Origin: Bacillota bacterium
Lineage (GTDB): Bacteria > Bacillota > SHA-98 > Ch115 > JABLXJ01
Reading direction: 5' to 3'
DNA: 64,000 nucleotides
Assembly (NCBI GenBank): GCA_013178125.1
Contig: JABLXJ010000002.1
Span: 62,001-126,000, forward strand
Position 1 is the first letter of the stretch, and each line of letters opens with the position of its first letter. Below are positions 25,255 to 33,906 of the stretch, piece by piece. The notes under the pieces were generated by a model. That model ran no database searches and had not been told where the DNA came from. It saw nothing but the letters and a program-made list of their open reading frames with translations. A program made the translations under genes and the position numbers.

Positions 25255-25392
25255 ATTAAGTGTAAATGTGCTAAAACGATAGACAACCAATTAGGTATAG
25301 ATAGTGATATTCCATATTATATCTGCACTTCTTGTGGATCTTGTAATGATAAAACCTTTTGGCAAATCGGCATAAATAGCTGGGTGATTTAG
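25244..25392 (+). pseudogene. Possible frameshifted small zinc-ribbon protein
   Basis: A good ribosome site (AAGGAGG 25224-25230) precedes ATG 25244, but that frame stops after 12 codons (MSNILSVNVLKR). A minus-one shift near 25255 enters a frame reading YIKCKCAKTIDNQLG... then YYICTSCGSCNDKTFW and WVI, stopping at TAG 25390. The two pairs of cysteines (CKC, CTSCGSC) look like a small zinc ribbon of about 50 residues. Either a broken gene or a coincidence; no known slippery heptamer is present. The leader-like 12-codon peptide is an alternative reading. Confidence 0.25.
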
Positions 25393-25475
25393 CAAAATAG
25401 CGAGGCGGTTCAATAAACGGTCCTGCGTGGCCAAATGCTATCAGACTACTATTTAGAATGATTCGGGGGATGAAG

Positions 25476-26495
25476 GTGCCGGTAACTCTCACTGATGTAG
25501 CTAGGTTAGCTAAGGTCTCTGTCTCAACAGCATCTTTAGCTCTCAACAATAAATCCCGGGTAGGTAAGGATACCCGTGAACGCGTGCTCGAGGCCGCTCG
25601 CAAGCTTAATTACTACCCGAATGCAATGGCCAGAGGGCTTATCACCCAGAAGAGCGGCACGATAGGCCTTGTAGTAACTGATGTCGCCAACCCATACTTT
25701 GGGAGCATGACTCATTTTATTGAGCAGGCTGTCCGAGAGCGGGGTTATAATCTCATACTCGGTGTTTCAAATGACGATATGGAACTCGAGAAGAGGATTG
25801 TCCGCCAGTTCATAGGCCAGCGGGTAGATGGGATACTGCTGGTGCCTGTGCATAAAGAGAACGTTGATATAGGGCACGTCTTCGAGCTTCAACGCCTTGG
25901 TGTACCTTTCGTGTTTACCTCATGTTATTACCCCGGCGTGAACGCTAGCTGGGTTATGTGCGACCTCGAGAAGGGTTCCTATATGCTGACGCGATACCTC
26001 CTTGATACAGGGCATAGGAGAATCATGTTCCTATCAGGGGCCCTGGGTGCTGTTAGTTTTGATCTCCGGAGAAGGGGGTTTCGCACAGCCTTACGAGAGG
26101 CAGGACTATCCCTCGATGAACGGCTAATAGGAATATGTAGGTCTCCTTCATTTGACGGGGGCTACGAGAGGACGAAACAGCAGCTCAATGACGGTCTCCA
26201 CCCCGATGCCATAACAGCAATCAACGACGTTATGGCGCTGGGGAGTCTTAAGGCCGTCCTGGAAAAAGGCTTCAAGGTCCCTTCTGATATCTCCATAGCT
26301 GGATATGATGATGTGATCTTCTCATCCATTTCAGAGGTACCGCTCACGACGGTGCGGCAACCAATCAGGGAGATCGGAGAAAAGTCCGTTGAAATACTCA
26401 CAGACATGATTGCTGGCAGGCAGGGTGAGGTAATGCATGTGTCACTTGAGCCCGAGTTAGTTATCCGGCAGTCGACCCGGTGCGTGCAGCGCTAG
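25476..26495 (+). CDS. LacI-family transcriptional regulator (locus 3)
   Basis: A 339-residue LacI/GalR regulator with the canonical HTH VTLTDVARLAKVSVSTASLA, hinge YYPNAMARGLITQKSGTIGL and sugar-sensing core ending ISEVPLTTVRQPIREIGEKS. GTG 25476 is proposed as start because it gives the standard MPVTLTDVA opening with GGGGGATG just upstream; ATG 25458 and 25470 are alternatives with poorer sites. It heads the mannose/lyxose-like locus 3, with the FGGY kinase 62 bases after it, and probably controls the whole set. Confidence 0.92.
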   Translation: MPVTLTDVARLAKVSVSTASLALNNKSRVGKDTRERVLEAARKLNYYPNAMARGLITQKSGTIGLVVTDVANPYFGSMTHFIEQAVRERGYNLILGVSNDDMELEKRIVRQFIGQRVDGILLVPVHKENVDIGHVFELQRLGVPFVFTSCYYPGVNASWVMCDLEKGSYMLTRYLLDTGHRRIMFLSGALGAVSFDLRRRGFRTALREAGLSLDERLIGICRSPSFDGGYERTKQQLNDGLHPDAITAINDVMALGSLKAVLEKGFKVPSDISIAGYDDVIFSSISEVPLTTVRQPIREIGEKSVEILTDMIAGRQGEVMHVSLEPELVIRQSTRCVQR

Positions 26496-26557
26496 GGTGC
26501 GCCCGGCCAGGGTGGCTATACCCGCATTTTGCACTGAAAACGAGGTGTGAGGCCAGG

Positions 26558-28087
26558 ATGAGTCTGATGGGTATTGACATCGGCACCTCAGGGTGCAAGG
26601 TAGCGATCTTTTCCGAATTGGGTGATTTATTGGCTCAGACCTATAGGGAGTATGACATTATAGTCAGGCGTCCCGGGTGGAATGAGCTTGACAGCGTTGA
26701 TGTCTGGAACAAGGTAAAGTCGGCAATTAGGGAAGCGGCGTTTAACCTGAGAGATAAATACCCTAAAGATCCCGTCAAGGCTTTCTCTGTCTCTTCATTT
26801 GGCGAGGCTATGACTCCCGTCTCGGAGGACAGGAGTATACTCGATAACTGCATCCTGGGCCTTGATTGCCGGGGCCAGGAGTATGTGGAGCCGTTCGCGG
26901 AGAAGGTCGGCATCCAGCATTTCTTCGAGATCAACGGGAATATCCTGGGGCATATGTATTCCATGCCCAAGCTACAGTGGATCAGGGATAACAAGCCAGA
27001 TCTCTTTGATAGAGCGTATAAGTTTCTACTCTGGCAGGATTTGATATACTTCCTCATGGGGTGCGACCCGGTTACCGATTGTTCGCTTGCTGGCAGGACA
27101 CTGCTATATGACATCAAGGGTAAGGGTTGGTCTGATGAGCTTGCAAAGGCTGCCTCCATCCCTGTGGGAAAGCTACCTCGTATCGCTCCTGCTGGCACCG
27201 ATCTCGGACCCATCAGCGAGGCGGTAGCAGACGAACTGGGGTTGCCTAGGGGCACAAGGGCTGTGGTCGGGGGACATGACCAGTGCTGTAATGCGCTGGG
27301 CGCCGGGGTCGTAAGACCCCGAGTGGCGGTTTATGGAATTGGAACTTTCGCCTGTATTACGCCAGCATTCTCTATTCTACCGGATAGCACGCTGATGATG
27401 AGAAACAAGATGGGGATCGAAGCCCACGTGGTGCCCGGTCTTTATGTAAGCTTTCTTTACAATGGGACCGGCGGTTCGATCTTGAAATGGTTCAGGGATA
27501 GGCTAGCCGGGGTTGAGAAGGCGCAGGCTGAGGCGGCAGGCGTTGATGTCTATGATAAGCTTATGGCAGAGCTTCCTGAGAGCCCAAGCCGCATAATGGT
27601 CCTCCCGCATTTTACCGTCACCGGCCCGCCGCTGCTGGAGAGCCGGACGTCAGGGGTTATTGCTGGGCTCACCCTGGAGACGACCCGCGGCGAGCTTGTG
27701 AAGGGGCTCCTTGAGGGCGTGACCTATTATCTTAGAGAGGAAGTAGTGCTATTGGAGGGCGCTGGTATCAATATTGACGAATACAGGCCAACCGGTGGAG
27801 GGGCTAAGTCTCAGGCCTGGCTCCAGATAGCGGCTGATATCATGGGGAAGCCCTTTGCGAAGCCGAGGGTGGTTGAGGCGGGAGCCTTTGGCGCGGCTAT
27901 TTTGGCTGGCATGGGTGTCGGCATATTCGATTCTGCGATCGGGGCTGCAGATGAGCTAGTAAAGATAGAGCGGGTCTATGAGCCTGATGCCGCGAGATGC
28001 GAGATCTACCGTAGGAGGATGGACCTCTATAGGAGGATGTACCCGGCGTTGCGGGAGTTCCTGCGAGATCTATCGGTCCTTGATTGA
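26558..28087 (+). CDS. FGGY-family sugar kinase (xylulokinase-like)
   Basis: A 509-residue kinase. It starts GIDIGTSGCKVAIFS (phosphate loop), has LDCRGQEY with the catalytic Asp, the GGHDQCCNALGAG segment and the FGGY signature-like TGGGAKSQAWLQIAADIMG, then GAFGAAILAG. It phosphorylates a ketose or sugar alcohol with ATP in the cytoplasm. D-xylulose would fit because the D-lyxose isomerase at 36753 produces it from D-lyxose, and the nearest well-known relatives are xylulokinases. ATG 26558 was chosen over an upstream frame start because GAGG-rich sequence precedes it and the conserved domain begins at once. Confidence 0.88.
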   Translation: MSLMGIDIGTSGCKVAIFSELGDLLAQTYREYDIIVRRPGWNELDSVDVWNKVKSAIREAAFNLRDKYPKDPVKAFSVSSFGEAMTPVSEDRSILDNCILGLDCRGQEYVEPFAEKVGIQHFFEINGNILGHMYSMPKLQWIRDNKPDLFDRAYKFLLWQDLIYFLMGCDPVTDCSLAGRTLLYDIKGKGWSDELAKAASIPVGKLPRIAPAGTDLGPISEAVADELGLPRGTRAVVGGHDQCCNALGAGVVRPRVAVYGIGTFACITPAFSILPDSTLMMRNKMGIEAHVVPGLYVSFLYNGTGGSILKWFRDRLAGVEKAQAEAAGVDVYDKLMAELPESPSRIMVLPHFTVTGPPLLESRTSGVIAGLTLETTRGELVKGLLEGVTYYLREEVVLLEGAGINIDEYRPTGGGAKSQAWLQIAADIMGKPFAKPRVVEAGAFGAAILAGMGVGIFDSAIGAADELVKIERVYEPDAARCEIYRRRMDLYRRMYPALREFLRDLSVLD

Positions 28088-28531
28088 ACCTTGATTGAAT
28101 AAAGAGGGTCTTGCGTAGGGCGCCAACAGTTTTATTCGGAGAATTGAATAGAAAACATGTTTAGAATATCTATTCCGTATAGGAGGAATAGAGAGTGAAG
28201 CATCGAATATATAATTACAGCATATTCGAAACGATGGACTAAAATATAATGATTTATTAGCAAAAATCCAGCTAAACCCCAATAAATTTATACGATTATA
28301 TAATGTAAAACCTTTCGACCAATGATAAAGGATTACCTCGTGTTTAGAGACTATATTGGCAACCATCACTCACGGCACGAGTAGCGTCCGTATAATGGTG
28401 TAAAAAGGAGGTGATAGAGAAACTGCAACGTGCAAGGAGAAGTCTTTCTTGGTTAGGACGGGCGAGTAGACAGGTCATCACTTTGAAGAGGGTCATTGAC
28501 CCGGGAAGATTACGGAAAGGAGAGGCTTGGT
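28088..28531. other. AT-rich intergenic region before the locus 3 importer
   Basis: This 444-base gap is far more AT-rich than the genes around it. It holds the palindrome AAACATGTTT (28153-28162) inside a larger inverted GAATA...TATTC (about 28145-28175), and AGGAGGAATAGAGAGTG near 28181 that could start a 15-codon peptide. These may be an operator/promoter and leader for the importer, but I see no consensus promoter I would defend. Confidence 0.35.
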
Positions 28532-29842
28532 ATGAAAAGGCATGCGATACTGTGGGGTTCACTTCTATGCGTTATCCTGCTGGCAGGTTTAATATGGCCC
28601 GTCGCTGCTGCACCTAAAAAGGTGACTCTGACCCTCTGGTGTCTCTCTTTTGAGCTCCATAAGAACGGTTTCGAGAGGGTCGCGAAGGCTTTTATCGAGA
28701 AGCACCCAAACATTACCATTAAAGTGCAGCCCCAGGCCGACCTCCCTACACAAATAAAGGCGGCCCTGGCGGCCAAGAACGCGCCGGATATGTTCACACC
28801 ACGGGCTGAGGATATGATGGAAATGGTGCTTGCCAGGGCGATAGAGCCTTTCCCGGCGGATGTGCTCTCGGTCGAAGAGCTCAAGGCCAAGCACTGGCCG
28901 GAATACTACCTGCAGGCTCCGTTCGATAAGGTATACGCTGTCGGGATTCCGGATCCAATAGGAGATGCTGGTTTGGTGGTTAATGTGGACTTCCTGAAGG
29001 AAGCTGGATTGGCTATCCCGGAAGAATTCGAGAGCCTGGACCAGATGCTGGACTATGCTAAGAAGCTTACAAAGATCGATGCTTCTGGCAAGTTAATTCG
29101 AGCTGGCTTGAGCTGCAGGGAATATAACAACAGCGTCTTCGCCTGGGACTTCATCGCCGAACAGGGCGGGAAGTTTTACGACAACGCAACCGGCAAGTTC
29201 GATTTTACAATCCCGGAGTCCAAGAAGGCGATCGAGTTCTTCTATGATCTCCACCATAAATATAAAGTCGACAGTTTGGATCTACCCGACAGTTTTGATG
29301 CTCTGTCGCAGAAGGTTGCGGCTATGGCTTTCATGTGGGCCGAATACGTTCGATTCGCGAAGACTATTTATCCTGATTTAAACTTCACATTAGTTGTTAA
29401 GCCCTCTTTCGTTAAAGGACGTCAACCGATTTTCACCCATATTGACACCTGGAACCTGGCCGTTTGGGCGGGAAGCAAGCATAAAGCAGAGGCCCTGGAG
29501 TTTATCAAGTTCCTGAAGACGAAAGAGGCCCAGATGCTTTTCTTGGAGGAGAATCCCGGTATATCGCCATTACGAGAGCTTGCAAAGCCTGAGTATTATA
29601 AGAATCCTGAGCGTAGCTTTTTGATGCCTCTCCTGAAGCACTTACCGAACATGCGCTTCTGGGGTCCCTTTGGCAATGACAGCATGATCAAGGATAGCTT
29701 CTACCGGACGATGGATGCAATTGAGCACAAAAGCCTAGGCCTCGATGAGGGACTCGCGAAGATGACGAAGGATGCTAACGAGGCTGTTGCTCGCTTCCGC
29801 GACCGTTACCCCAATGCCCCGAAGCCGAAACTTCAATGGTAG
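28532..29842 (+). CDS. Carbohydrate ABC transporter substrate-binding protein (locus 3)
   Basis: A 436-residue family-1 binding protein. ATG 28532 starts MKRHAILWGSLLCVILLAGL then IWPVAAAP, a signal peptide with an A-X-A cleavage site and no lipobox; GGAGAGG lies at 28518-28524. The mature part has VTLTLWCLSFELHKNGFERV, a PDMFTPRAEDMMEMVLARA cleft segment, and AVGIPDPIGDAGLVVNVDFL. It is expected to catch a mannose- or lyxose-containing sugar, since an alpha-mannosidase and a lyxose isomerase lie downstream. Confidence 0.9.
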   Translation: MKRHAILWGSLLCVILLAGLIWPVAAAPKKVTLTLWCLSFELHKNGFERVAKAFIEKHPNITIKVQPQADLPTQIKAALAAKNAPDMFTPRAEDMMEMVLARAIEPFPADVLSVEELKAKHWPEYYLQAPFDKVYAVGIPDPIGDAGLVVNVDFLKEAGLAIPEEFESLDQMLDYAKKLTKIDASGKLIRAGLSCREYNNSVFAWDFIAEQGGKFYDNATGKFDFTIPESKKAIEFFYDLHHKYKVDSLDLPDSFDALSQKVAAMAFMWAEYVRFAKTIYPDLNFTLVVKPSFVKGRQPIFTHIDTWNLAVWAGSKHKAEALEFIKFLKTKEAQMLFLEENPGISPLRELAKPEYYKNPERSFLMPLLKHLPNMRFWGPFGNDSMIKDSFYRTMDAIEHKSLGLDEGLAKMTKDANEAVARFRDRYPNAPKPKLQW

Positions 29843-29869
29843 TGTTCTCATCCGTCGTATGGGAGGCCA

Positions 29870-29898
29870 GGGGGTAACTGCCATCGGCGGTTACCCCC
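29870..29898 (+). terminator. Hairpin between binding protein and permease (locus 3)
   Basis: GGGGGTAAC (29870-29878) and GTTACCCCC (29890-29898) form a perfect 9-bp stem with an 11-base loop. No T-run follows; as in the other loci it probably sets unequal mRNA levels. Confidence 0.65.
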
Positions 29899-29925
29899 GA
29901 TACCCAAATCACGGGAGGTTTAGAA

Positions 29926-30795
29926 ATGCGTAGCCGATCATTTCCTTTTCTTATATTAGTGCCAATTGCCTGCTGGTACGTTGTCTTTCTGGTTTGGCCG
30001 GTAATCAACTCATTCAGGACCAGCTTCTATGAGTGGAATGTAATCGACCCGTCTTTTAGCCCATTCATAGGTTTACGCAATTATATAAAGCTTCTAAATG
30101 ACTATGTCTTTATCAAATCCTTCTGGAATACCATTATCTATGTTTTTTTTAAAACCGCGATCGGGGTCCCCCTCAGTCTTGCCGTGGCGGTCTTACTTAT
30201 GAGATTGAAGAGGGGGCGCGACCTGCATCTGTTTTTCATCTTCCTTCCTGCAGTATGCGCTGTAGCTGCCATGAGCGTGCTGTTTAGGTGGCTTTACCAG
30301 CCGACCTTTGGGCTTTTTAATACCATTTTGAAGATGCTAGGGTTACCTCCCCAGGGATTCTTGAGCGATCCGGCACAGGCCATTTATGCAATAGTAGCTA
30401 CTGATATTTGGCAGGGGTTGGGTTATGGAACAGTTATTTTCCTGGCGGGACTTATGGATATTCCTGTGGATTTCGAAGAAGCGGCTAAGATCGACGGGGC
30501 GACTGGCTGGCAGAGTTTTTTCAAAGTTACACTGCCCCTTTTGGGCAATGTGACGTTATTTGTGGTTGTTACCACACTAATCGGAGCATTCCAGGTATTT
30601 GATAGAATTGCTGTAATGACAAACCAGGGCGGGCCGGGTACGAGCTCTTACGTGATCGCTTATTTCATTTATAGGTACGGTATTTTTCACATGCGAGTCG
30701 GTTACGCCACTGCGGCGGCCGTTATCATGTTTTTCATGATTATCGGCCTCACCCTTTTACAGATGCGTGCACTAAAGCCGCAGTGGCGCTACTGA
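29926..30795 (+). CDS. Carbohydrate ABC transporter permease, MalF-like (locus 3)
   Basis: A 289-residue membrane protein. It begins directly with SFPFLILVPIACWYVVFLVW, and has the EAA loop DFEEAAKIDGATGWQSFFKV then TLPLLG, and the usual QVFDRIAVMTNQGGPGTSS near the end. GGGAGG precedes ATG 29926 at 29912-29917. Forms the importer channel with the next gene, 20 bases on. Confidence 0.92.
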   Translation: MRSRSFPFLILVPIACWYVVFLVWPVINSFRTSFYEWNVIDPSFSPFIGLRNYIKLLNDYVFIKSFWNTIIYVFFKTAIGVPLSLAVAVLLMRLKRGRDLHLFFIFLPAVCAVAAMSVLFRWLYQPTFGLFNTILKMLGLPPQGFLSDPAQAIYAIVATDIWQGLGYGTVIFLAGLMDIPVDFEEAAKIDGATGWQSFFKVTLPLLGNVTLFVVVTTLIGAFQVFDRIAVMTNQGGPGTSSYVIAYFIYRYGIFHMRVGYATAAAVIMFFMIIGLTLLQMRALKPQWRY

Positions 30796-30815
30796 TTTGA
30801 CGTGGGGGTGATGAA

Positions 30816-31673
30816 ATGAGAGGCCTTTCATTTAACAAGAACGGATATAATAGCAAGTTCCGTTTCTGGGATGCAGTCTGGCAGCTTGTGGCTATACTTG
30901 TTAGCCTACTTATGTTAATCCCCTTCCTATGGCTTTTTCTATCATCTTTTAAATCGGCGACTGAGATTATTCAGATTCCATTGACCTTTTTCCCCCGTAG
31001 GTTTACTCTGGCTACCTATCAGGAACTACTTGATAAACTCGATTTTGGGAGATATTTCTTAAACAGTGTGATAGTATCAACCGCAACTACCCTGCTCATC
31101 CTGTTTACGAGTTCTCTGGCAGGTTTTGTGTTCGCCAAATACCGGTTCCGGTGGAAGGAGGTCTATTTCCTTTTGATATTGAGCTCCATGATGATTCCTT
31201 TCGCCGTGATCGTAATCCCCCTTTATATGCTAATGTCGGATTTGGGTTGGATTGATACATATGCCGGGCTAATAGTTCCCATGTGCGTGAGTGCCTTTGG
31301 CATATTTCTGATGCGCCAGTTTATGGAGGGAATTCCTGATGCCTTGTTGGAAGCCGCAAGGATAGATGGCGCAAGCGACTGGTGGATCTACTATCGTGTA
31401 ATCCTCCCTCTTTCCAAGTCGGCCGCGTCCGCGCTAGGGATTTTCAGCTTTATGTGGTCATGGAATAACTTATTTTGGCCGCTAATGGTTACCATGAGTC
31501 CCGAGATGCGCACATTGACCCTGGGCGTTGCCACGTTACAGTGGGAGTATGGGATTCGTTATGATGCGGTGATAACTGGCGCTGCCATTGCCACAATACC
31601 CGTGATAATCGTATATGCCTTTGCCCGAAGGAATTTCATTCAGGGCTTGACGCTGACCGGATTGAAATACTAG
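30816..31673 (+). CDS. Carbohydrate ABC transporter permease, MalG-like (locus 3)
   Basis: A 285-residue membrane protein with the first membrane segment at about residues 20-45 (LVSLLMLIPFLWLFLSSFKS), the EAA loop LLEAARIDGASDWWIYYRVI with LPLSKS, and the C-terminal FIQGLTLTGLKY. GGGGGTG lies just before ATG 30816. The next gene starts 42 bases after its stop, so it is likely co-transcribed with the UroD-like genes. Confidence 0.92.
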   Translation: MRGLSFNKNGYNSKFRFWDAVWQLVAILVSLLMLIPFLWLFLSSFKSATEIIQIPLTFFPRRFTLATYQELLDKLDFGRYFLNSVIVSTATTLLILFTSSLAGFVFAKYRFRWKEVYFLLILSSMMIPFAVIVIPLYMLMSDLGWIDTYAGLIVPMCVSAFGIFLMRQFMEGIPDALLEAARIDGASDWWIYYRVILPLSKSAASALGIFSFMWSWNNLFWPLMVTMSPEMRTLTLGVATLQWEYGIRYDAVITGAAIATIPVIIVYAFARRNFIQGLTLTGLKY

Positions 31674-31715
31674 GAACGATGCGACCAAAAGACCGGATTG
31701 GGGGCTGGGACGCTC

Positions 31716-32702
31716 ATGACAGGACGCGAACGGATTATAGCAGCTTTGACTGGAAAGGCATGCGATTGTGTCCCTTATTATGAGTCTCAAATCGACGAGC
31801 AGATCGTAGCGACACTATTTGGTTCGTGTTCATCTGAGGTGGAAGTCTCGCTACAATGCGGCCGGGATCACGTTCCGCTTTTTATGTTCGCCCCGATTCC
31901 GGTCAAGCGCGAGGCAACTGCCGCCGGGCAGGCTTTTTTGGGCCACCGTATAGCTTCATTTAACGAGATTCAGGAATTTAAGCTTCCTGATGTTGAGGAG
32001 GTGAATTTTCTGCAGCCTTTGCAGGAGTTGGTTGCCTCAGCTCATGCGAATGGCCTGGCGGTTAACATTCTACTGGGTTTCGGGGTTGATGCTGTAATCA
32101 ATAGCGTCGGTCTTGATAAGTTTGCTTTTGCTTTATATGATTGTCCCCAAGTCGTTTGTGCTACAATCGAGAAATACGCGACCTGGGCTAAGAGCGTCAT
32201 TCAGAAGGCTATTGACCTTGGAGTCGATTTCATCTGGGTGGGCGACGATATAGCGTGGAAAGGCGGGCCCTTCTTTTCACCGGACCTATTTCGCCGTTGG
32301 ATACTGCCGGTCATCCGACCGGTAGCGGCGGCCATCACGGTTCCATGGATTTTCCATAGCGATGGCAATATATTGCCTTTGGTTGAAGACCTTCTTTCTC
32401 TAGGGATGAACGCCATCCATCCGTTAGAGCCGGAGTCGGTTGACATCGTTGAGTTTAAAAAGAGGTATGGCCATCGTATCACCGTAGTGGGCAACGTAGC
32501 AGTGGACAAACTGGCACGCGGAACCCCATCCGAGGTGGCAGATGAAGTCAAGCTTCGTTTGTCTCAATTGGCCCCGGGTGGGCGTTATATCATTTCCAGT
32601 AGTAATAGCATCCCTAATTATGTTAAGCCTGAAAACTACCGGGCCATGATTGATACGATCGCTAAATATCGTAAATGTGTAGGATTTGGCGTTATAGATT
32701 AG
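31716..32702 (+). CDS. Uroporphyrinogen decarboxylase-fold protein without Cys zinc ligands
   Basis: A 328-residue TIM-barrel protein of the UroD/methyltransferase superfamily. It starts MTGRERIIAALTGKACDCVP, the common opening, and has VDFIWVGDDIAWKGGPFFSP and WIFHSDGNILPLVEDLLSLG. In corrinoid methyltransferases such as MtaA the matching place is H-X-C with a distant Cys; here it is H-S-D and SSSNSIP, so no Cys ligand remains. True heme-pathway UroD is unlikely because the arginine-rich N-terminal motif is absent. Its place between the importer permeases and the alpha-mannosidase suggests action on a sugar or its derivative. ATG 31716 is preferred to TTG 31698. Confidence 0.8.
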   Translation: MTGRERIIAALTGKACDCVPYYESQIDEQIVATLFGSCSSEVEVSLQCGRDHVPLFMFAPIPVKREATAAGQAFLGHRIASFNEIQEFKLPDVEEVNFLQPLQELVASAHANGLAVNILLGFGVDAVINSVGLDKFAFALYDCPQVVCATIEKYATWAKSVIQKAIDLGVDFIWVGDDIAWKGGPFFSPDLFRRWILPVIRPVAAAITVPWIFHSDGNILPLVEDLLSLGMNAIHPLEPESVDIVEFKKRYGHRITVVGNVAVDKLARGTPSEVADEVKLRLSQLAPGGRYIISSSNSIPNYVKPENYRAMIDTIAKYRKCVGFGVID

Positions 32703-32717
32703 GAGGCAGAGAGAATA

Positions 32718-33851
32718 ATGGGCGGAAACGAGATGACGCCTAAGGAACGTGTTATGTCCGTCTACCGGGGGGAAAAACCGGATCGCATCCCGGTTATGCC
32801 TTGCTTCTGGTACCTGATCCCGGCCCGGATGAGTGGCCGTCCATTTTATGATATAGAGGAGCCATTCTGGTACTGGCAGTGGCAGGTAGGTAGGTACTAT
32901 GGCATCGATCAACGCGTTGCGCCCAAGCTTACATGGAAGAATGAGAATGTCAGGAAGGTGGAAGAACGCCATCTAAATGGAGAGGGGTGGCTTAGCATAT
33001 GCACCACTTATTATACCGAATATGGGACCTTGACCAGCCGGTGCTTACATCCGCCGGATGGGGCGGCGTGGGATATTGAGCGGCCTGTGAAGGATATCGA
33101 ACGCGATTGGCGCGCCTACGAAGAAGTGTTTTTTTGCGATCCCTCAGGGTTGGACACCTCGGATTTTGACCAATGTCTGGAAACGGTCGGGGAGGATGCG
33201 GTGGTTCCAGCGGTGATTGGTGGGTTATTCACGGATATGTTAGCTGACGCGCGAGAGGGCGGCATGGAACAGGCCATCTACGATCTTTATGATTACCCGG
33301 ATTTCTTCGCTCAGGTTAGAGAGCGCTATGCTCGCCATCGAGCCGAATTAACCGAAGCCATCCTGAAGAAGACAGCTCCTGACTTTATCTTCATAGCTAC
33401 CGGTGCCACAACCGCAAATGTAGTTGGGCCAGATATGTGGCGAACCTGGAACCTTCCTGCAGTAAAGGCCATTACCGATGTTGCGCACTCTCACGGCAAA
33501 CCGGTCCACATTCATCTACATGGCCATTGCCGGGCGCTGCTCCCAGATATAGCGAACCTAGGGATCGAAATGGTCTGTCCTTTGGAGCGTCCTCCAGGGG
33601 GAGACATCGAAGACCTCCGCCAGGTGCGCGAGGAGATTAAGCCCTCTCTTGGTTTCATGGGCAATATATCGACTACTGCTACTTTGCTCACAGGTACGCC
33701 CGAAGATGTAGAGCGGGAAGTACGTGAATGTATCGAGGCTGCTAGCAATTACCCATTTATTCTCAGCACGGGGGATCAGGTTTCACCGCTTACCCCAGAG
33801 GAGAATATTAAGACTCTGGTCGCTGCCGGCAAGAAATATGGGATTAAATAG
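32718..33851 (+). CDS. Uroporphyrinogen decarboxylase-fold protein (second of pair, locus 3)
   Basis: A 377-residue UroD-superfamily protein opening MTPKERVMSVYRGEKPDRIP after a five-residue head. It has FIFIATGATTANVVGPDMW, then PVHIHLHGHCRALLPDIANL and GFMGNISTTATLLTGTPEDV and FILSTGDQVSPLTPEEN. The His-rich HIHLHGHC stretch might bind a metal, but the distal Cys of MtaA-type enzymes is replaced (STGDQ). It is longer than its neighbour and rich in Trp around residues 40-65. GGAGG lies at 32701-32705. It begins 15 bases after the preceding UroD-like gene, so the pair is co-expressed with GH38 downstream. Reaction unknown. Confidence 0.8.
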   Translation: MGGNEMTPKERVMSVYRGEKPDRIPVMPCFWYLIPARMSGRPFYDIEEPFWYWQWQVGRYYGIDQRVAPKLTWKNENVRKVEERHLNGEGWLSICTTYYTEYGTLTSRCLHPPDGAAWDIERPVKDIERDWRAYEEVFFCDPSGLDTSDFDQCLETVGEDAVVPAVIGGLFTDMLADAREGGMEQAIYDLYDYPDFFAQVRERYARHRAELTEAILKKTAPDFIFIATGATTANVVGPDMWRTWNLPAVKAITDVAHSHGKPVHIHLHGHCRALLPDIANLGIEMVCPLERPPGGDIEDLRQVREEIKPSLGFMGNISTTATLLTGTPEDVEREVRECIEAASNYPFILSTGDQVSPLTPEENIKTLVAAGKKYGIK

Positions 33852-33906
33852 CGGAGCCCGGTGATTGATGAGCAATTTACAAAAACTAGGTAGGAGGTGC
33901 GCCATT

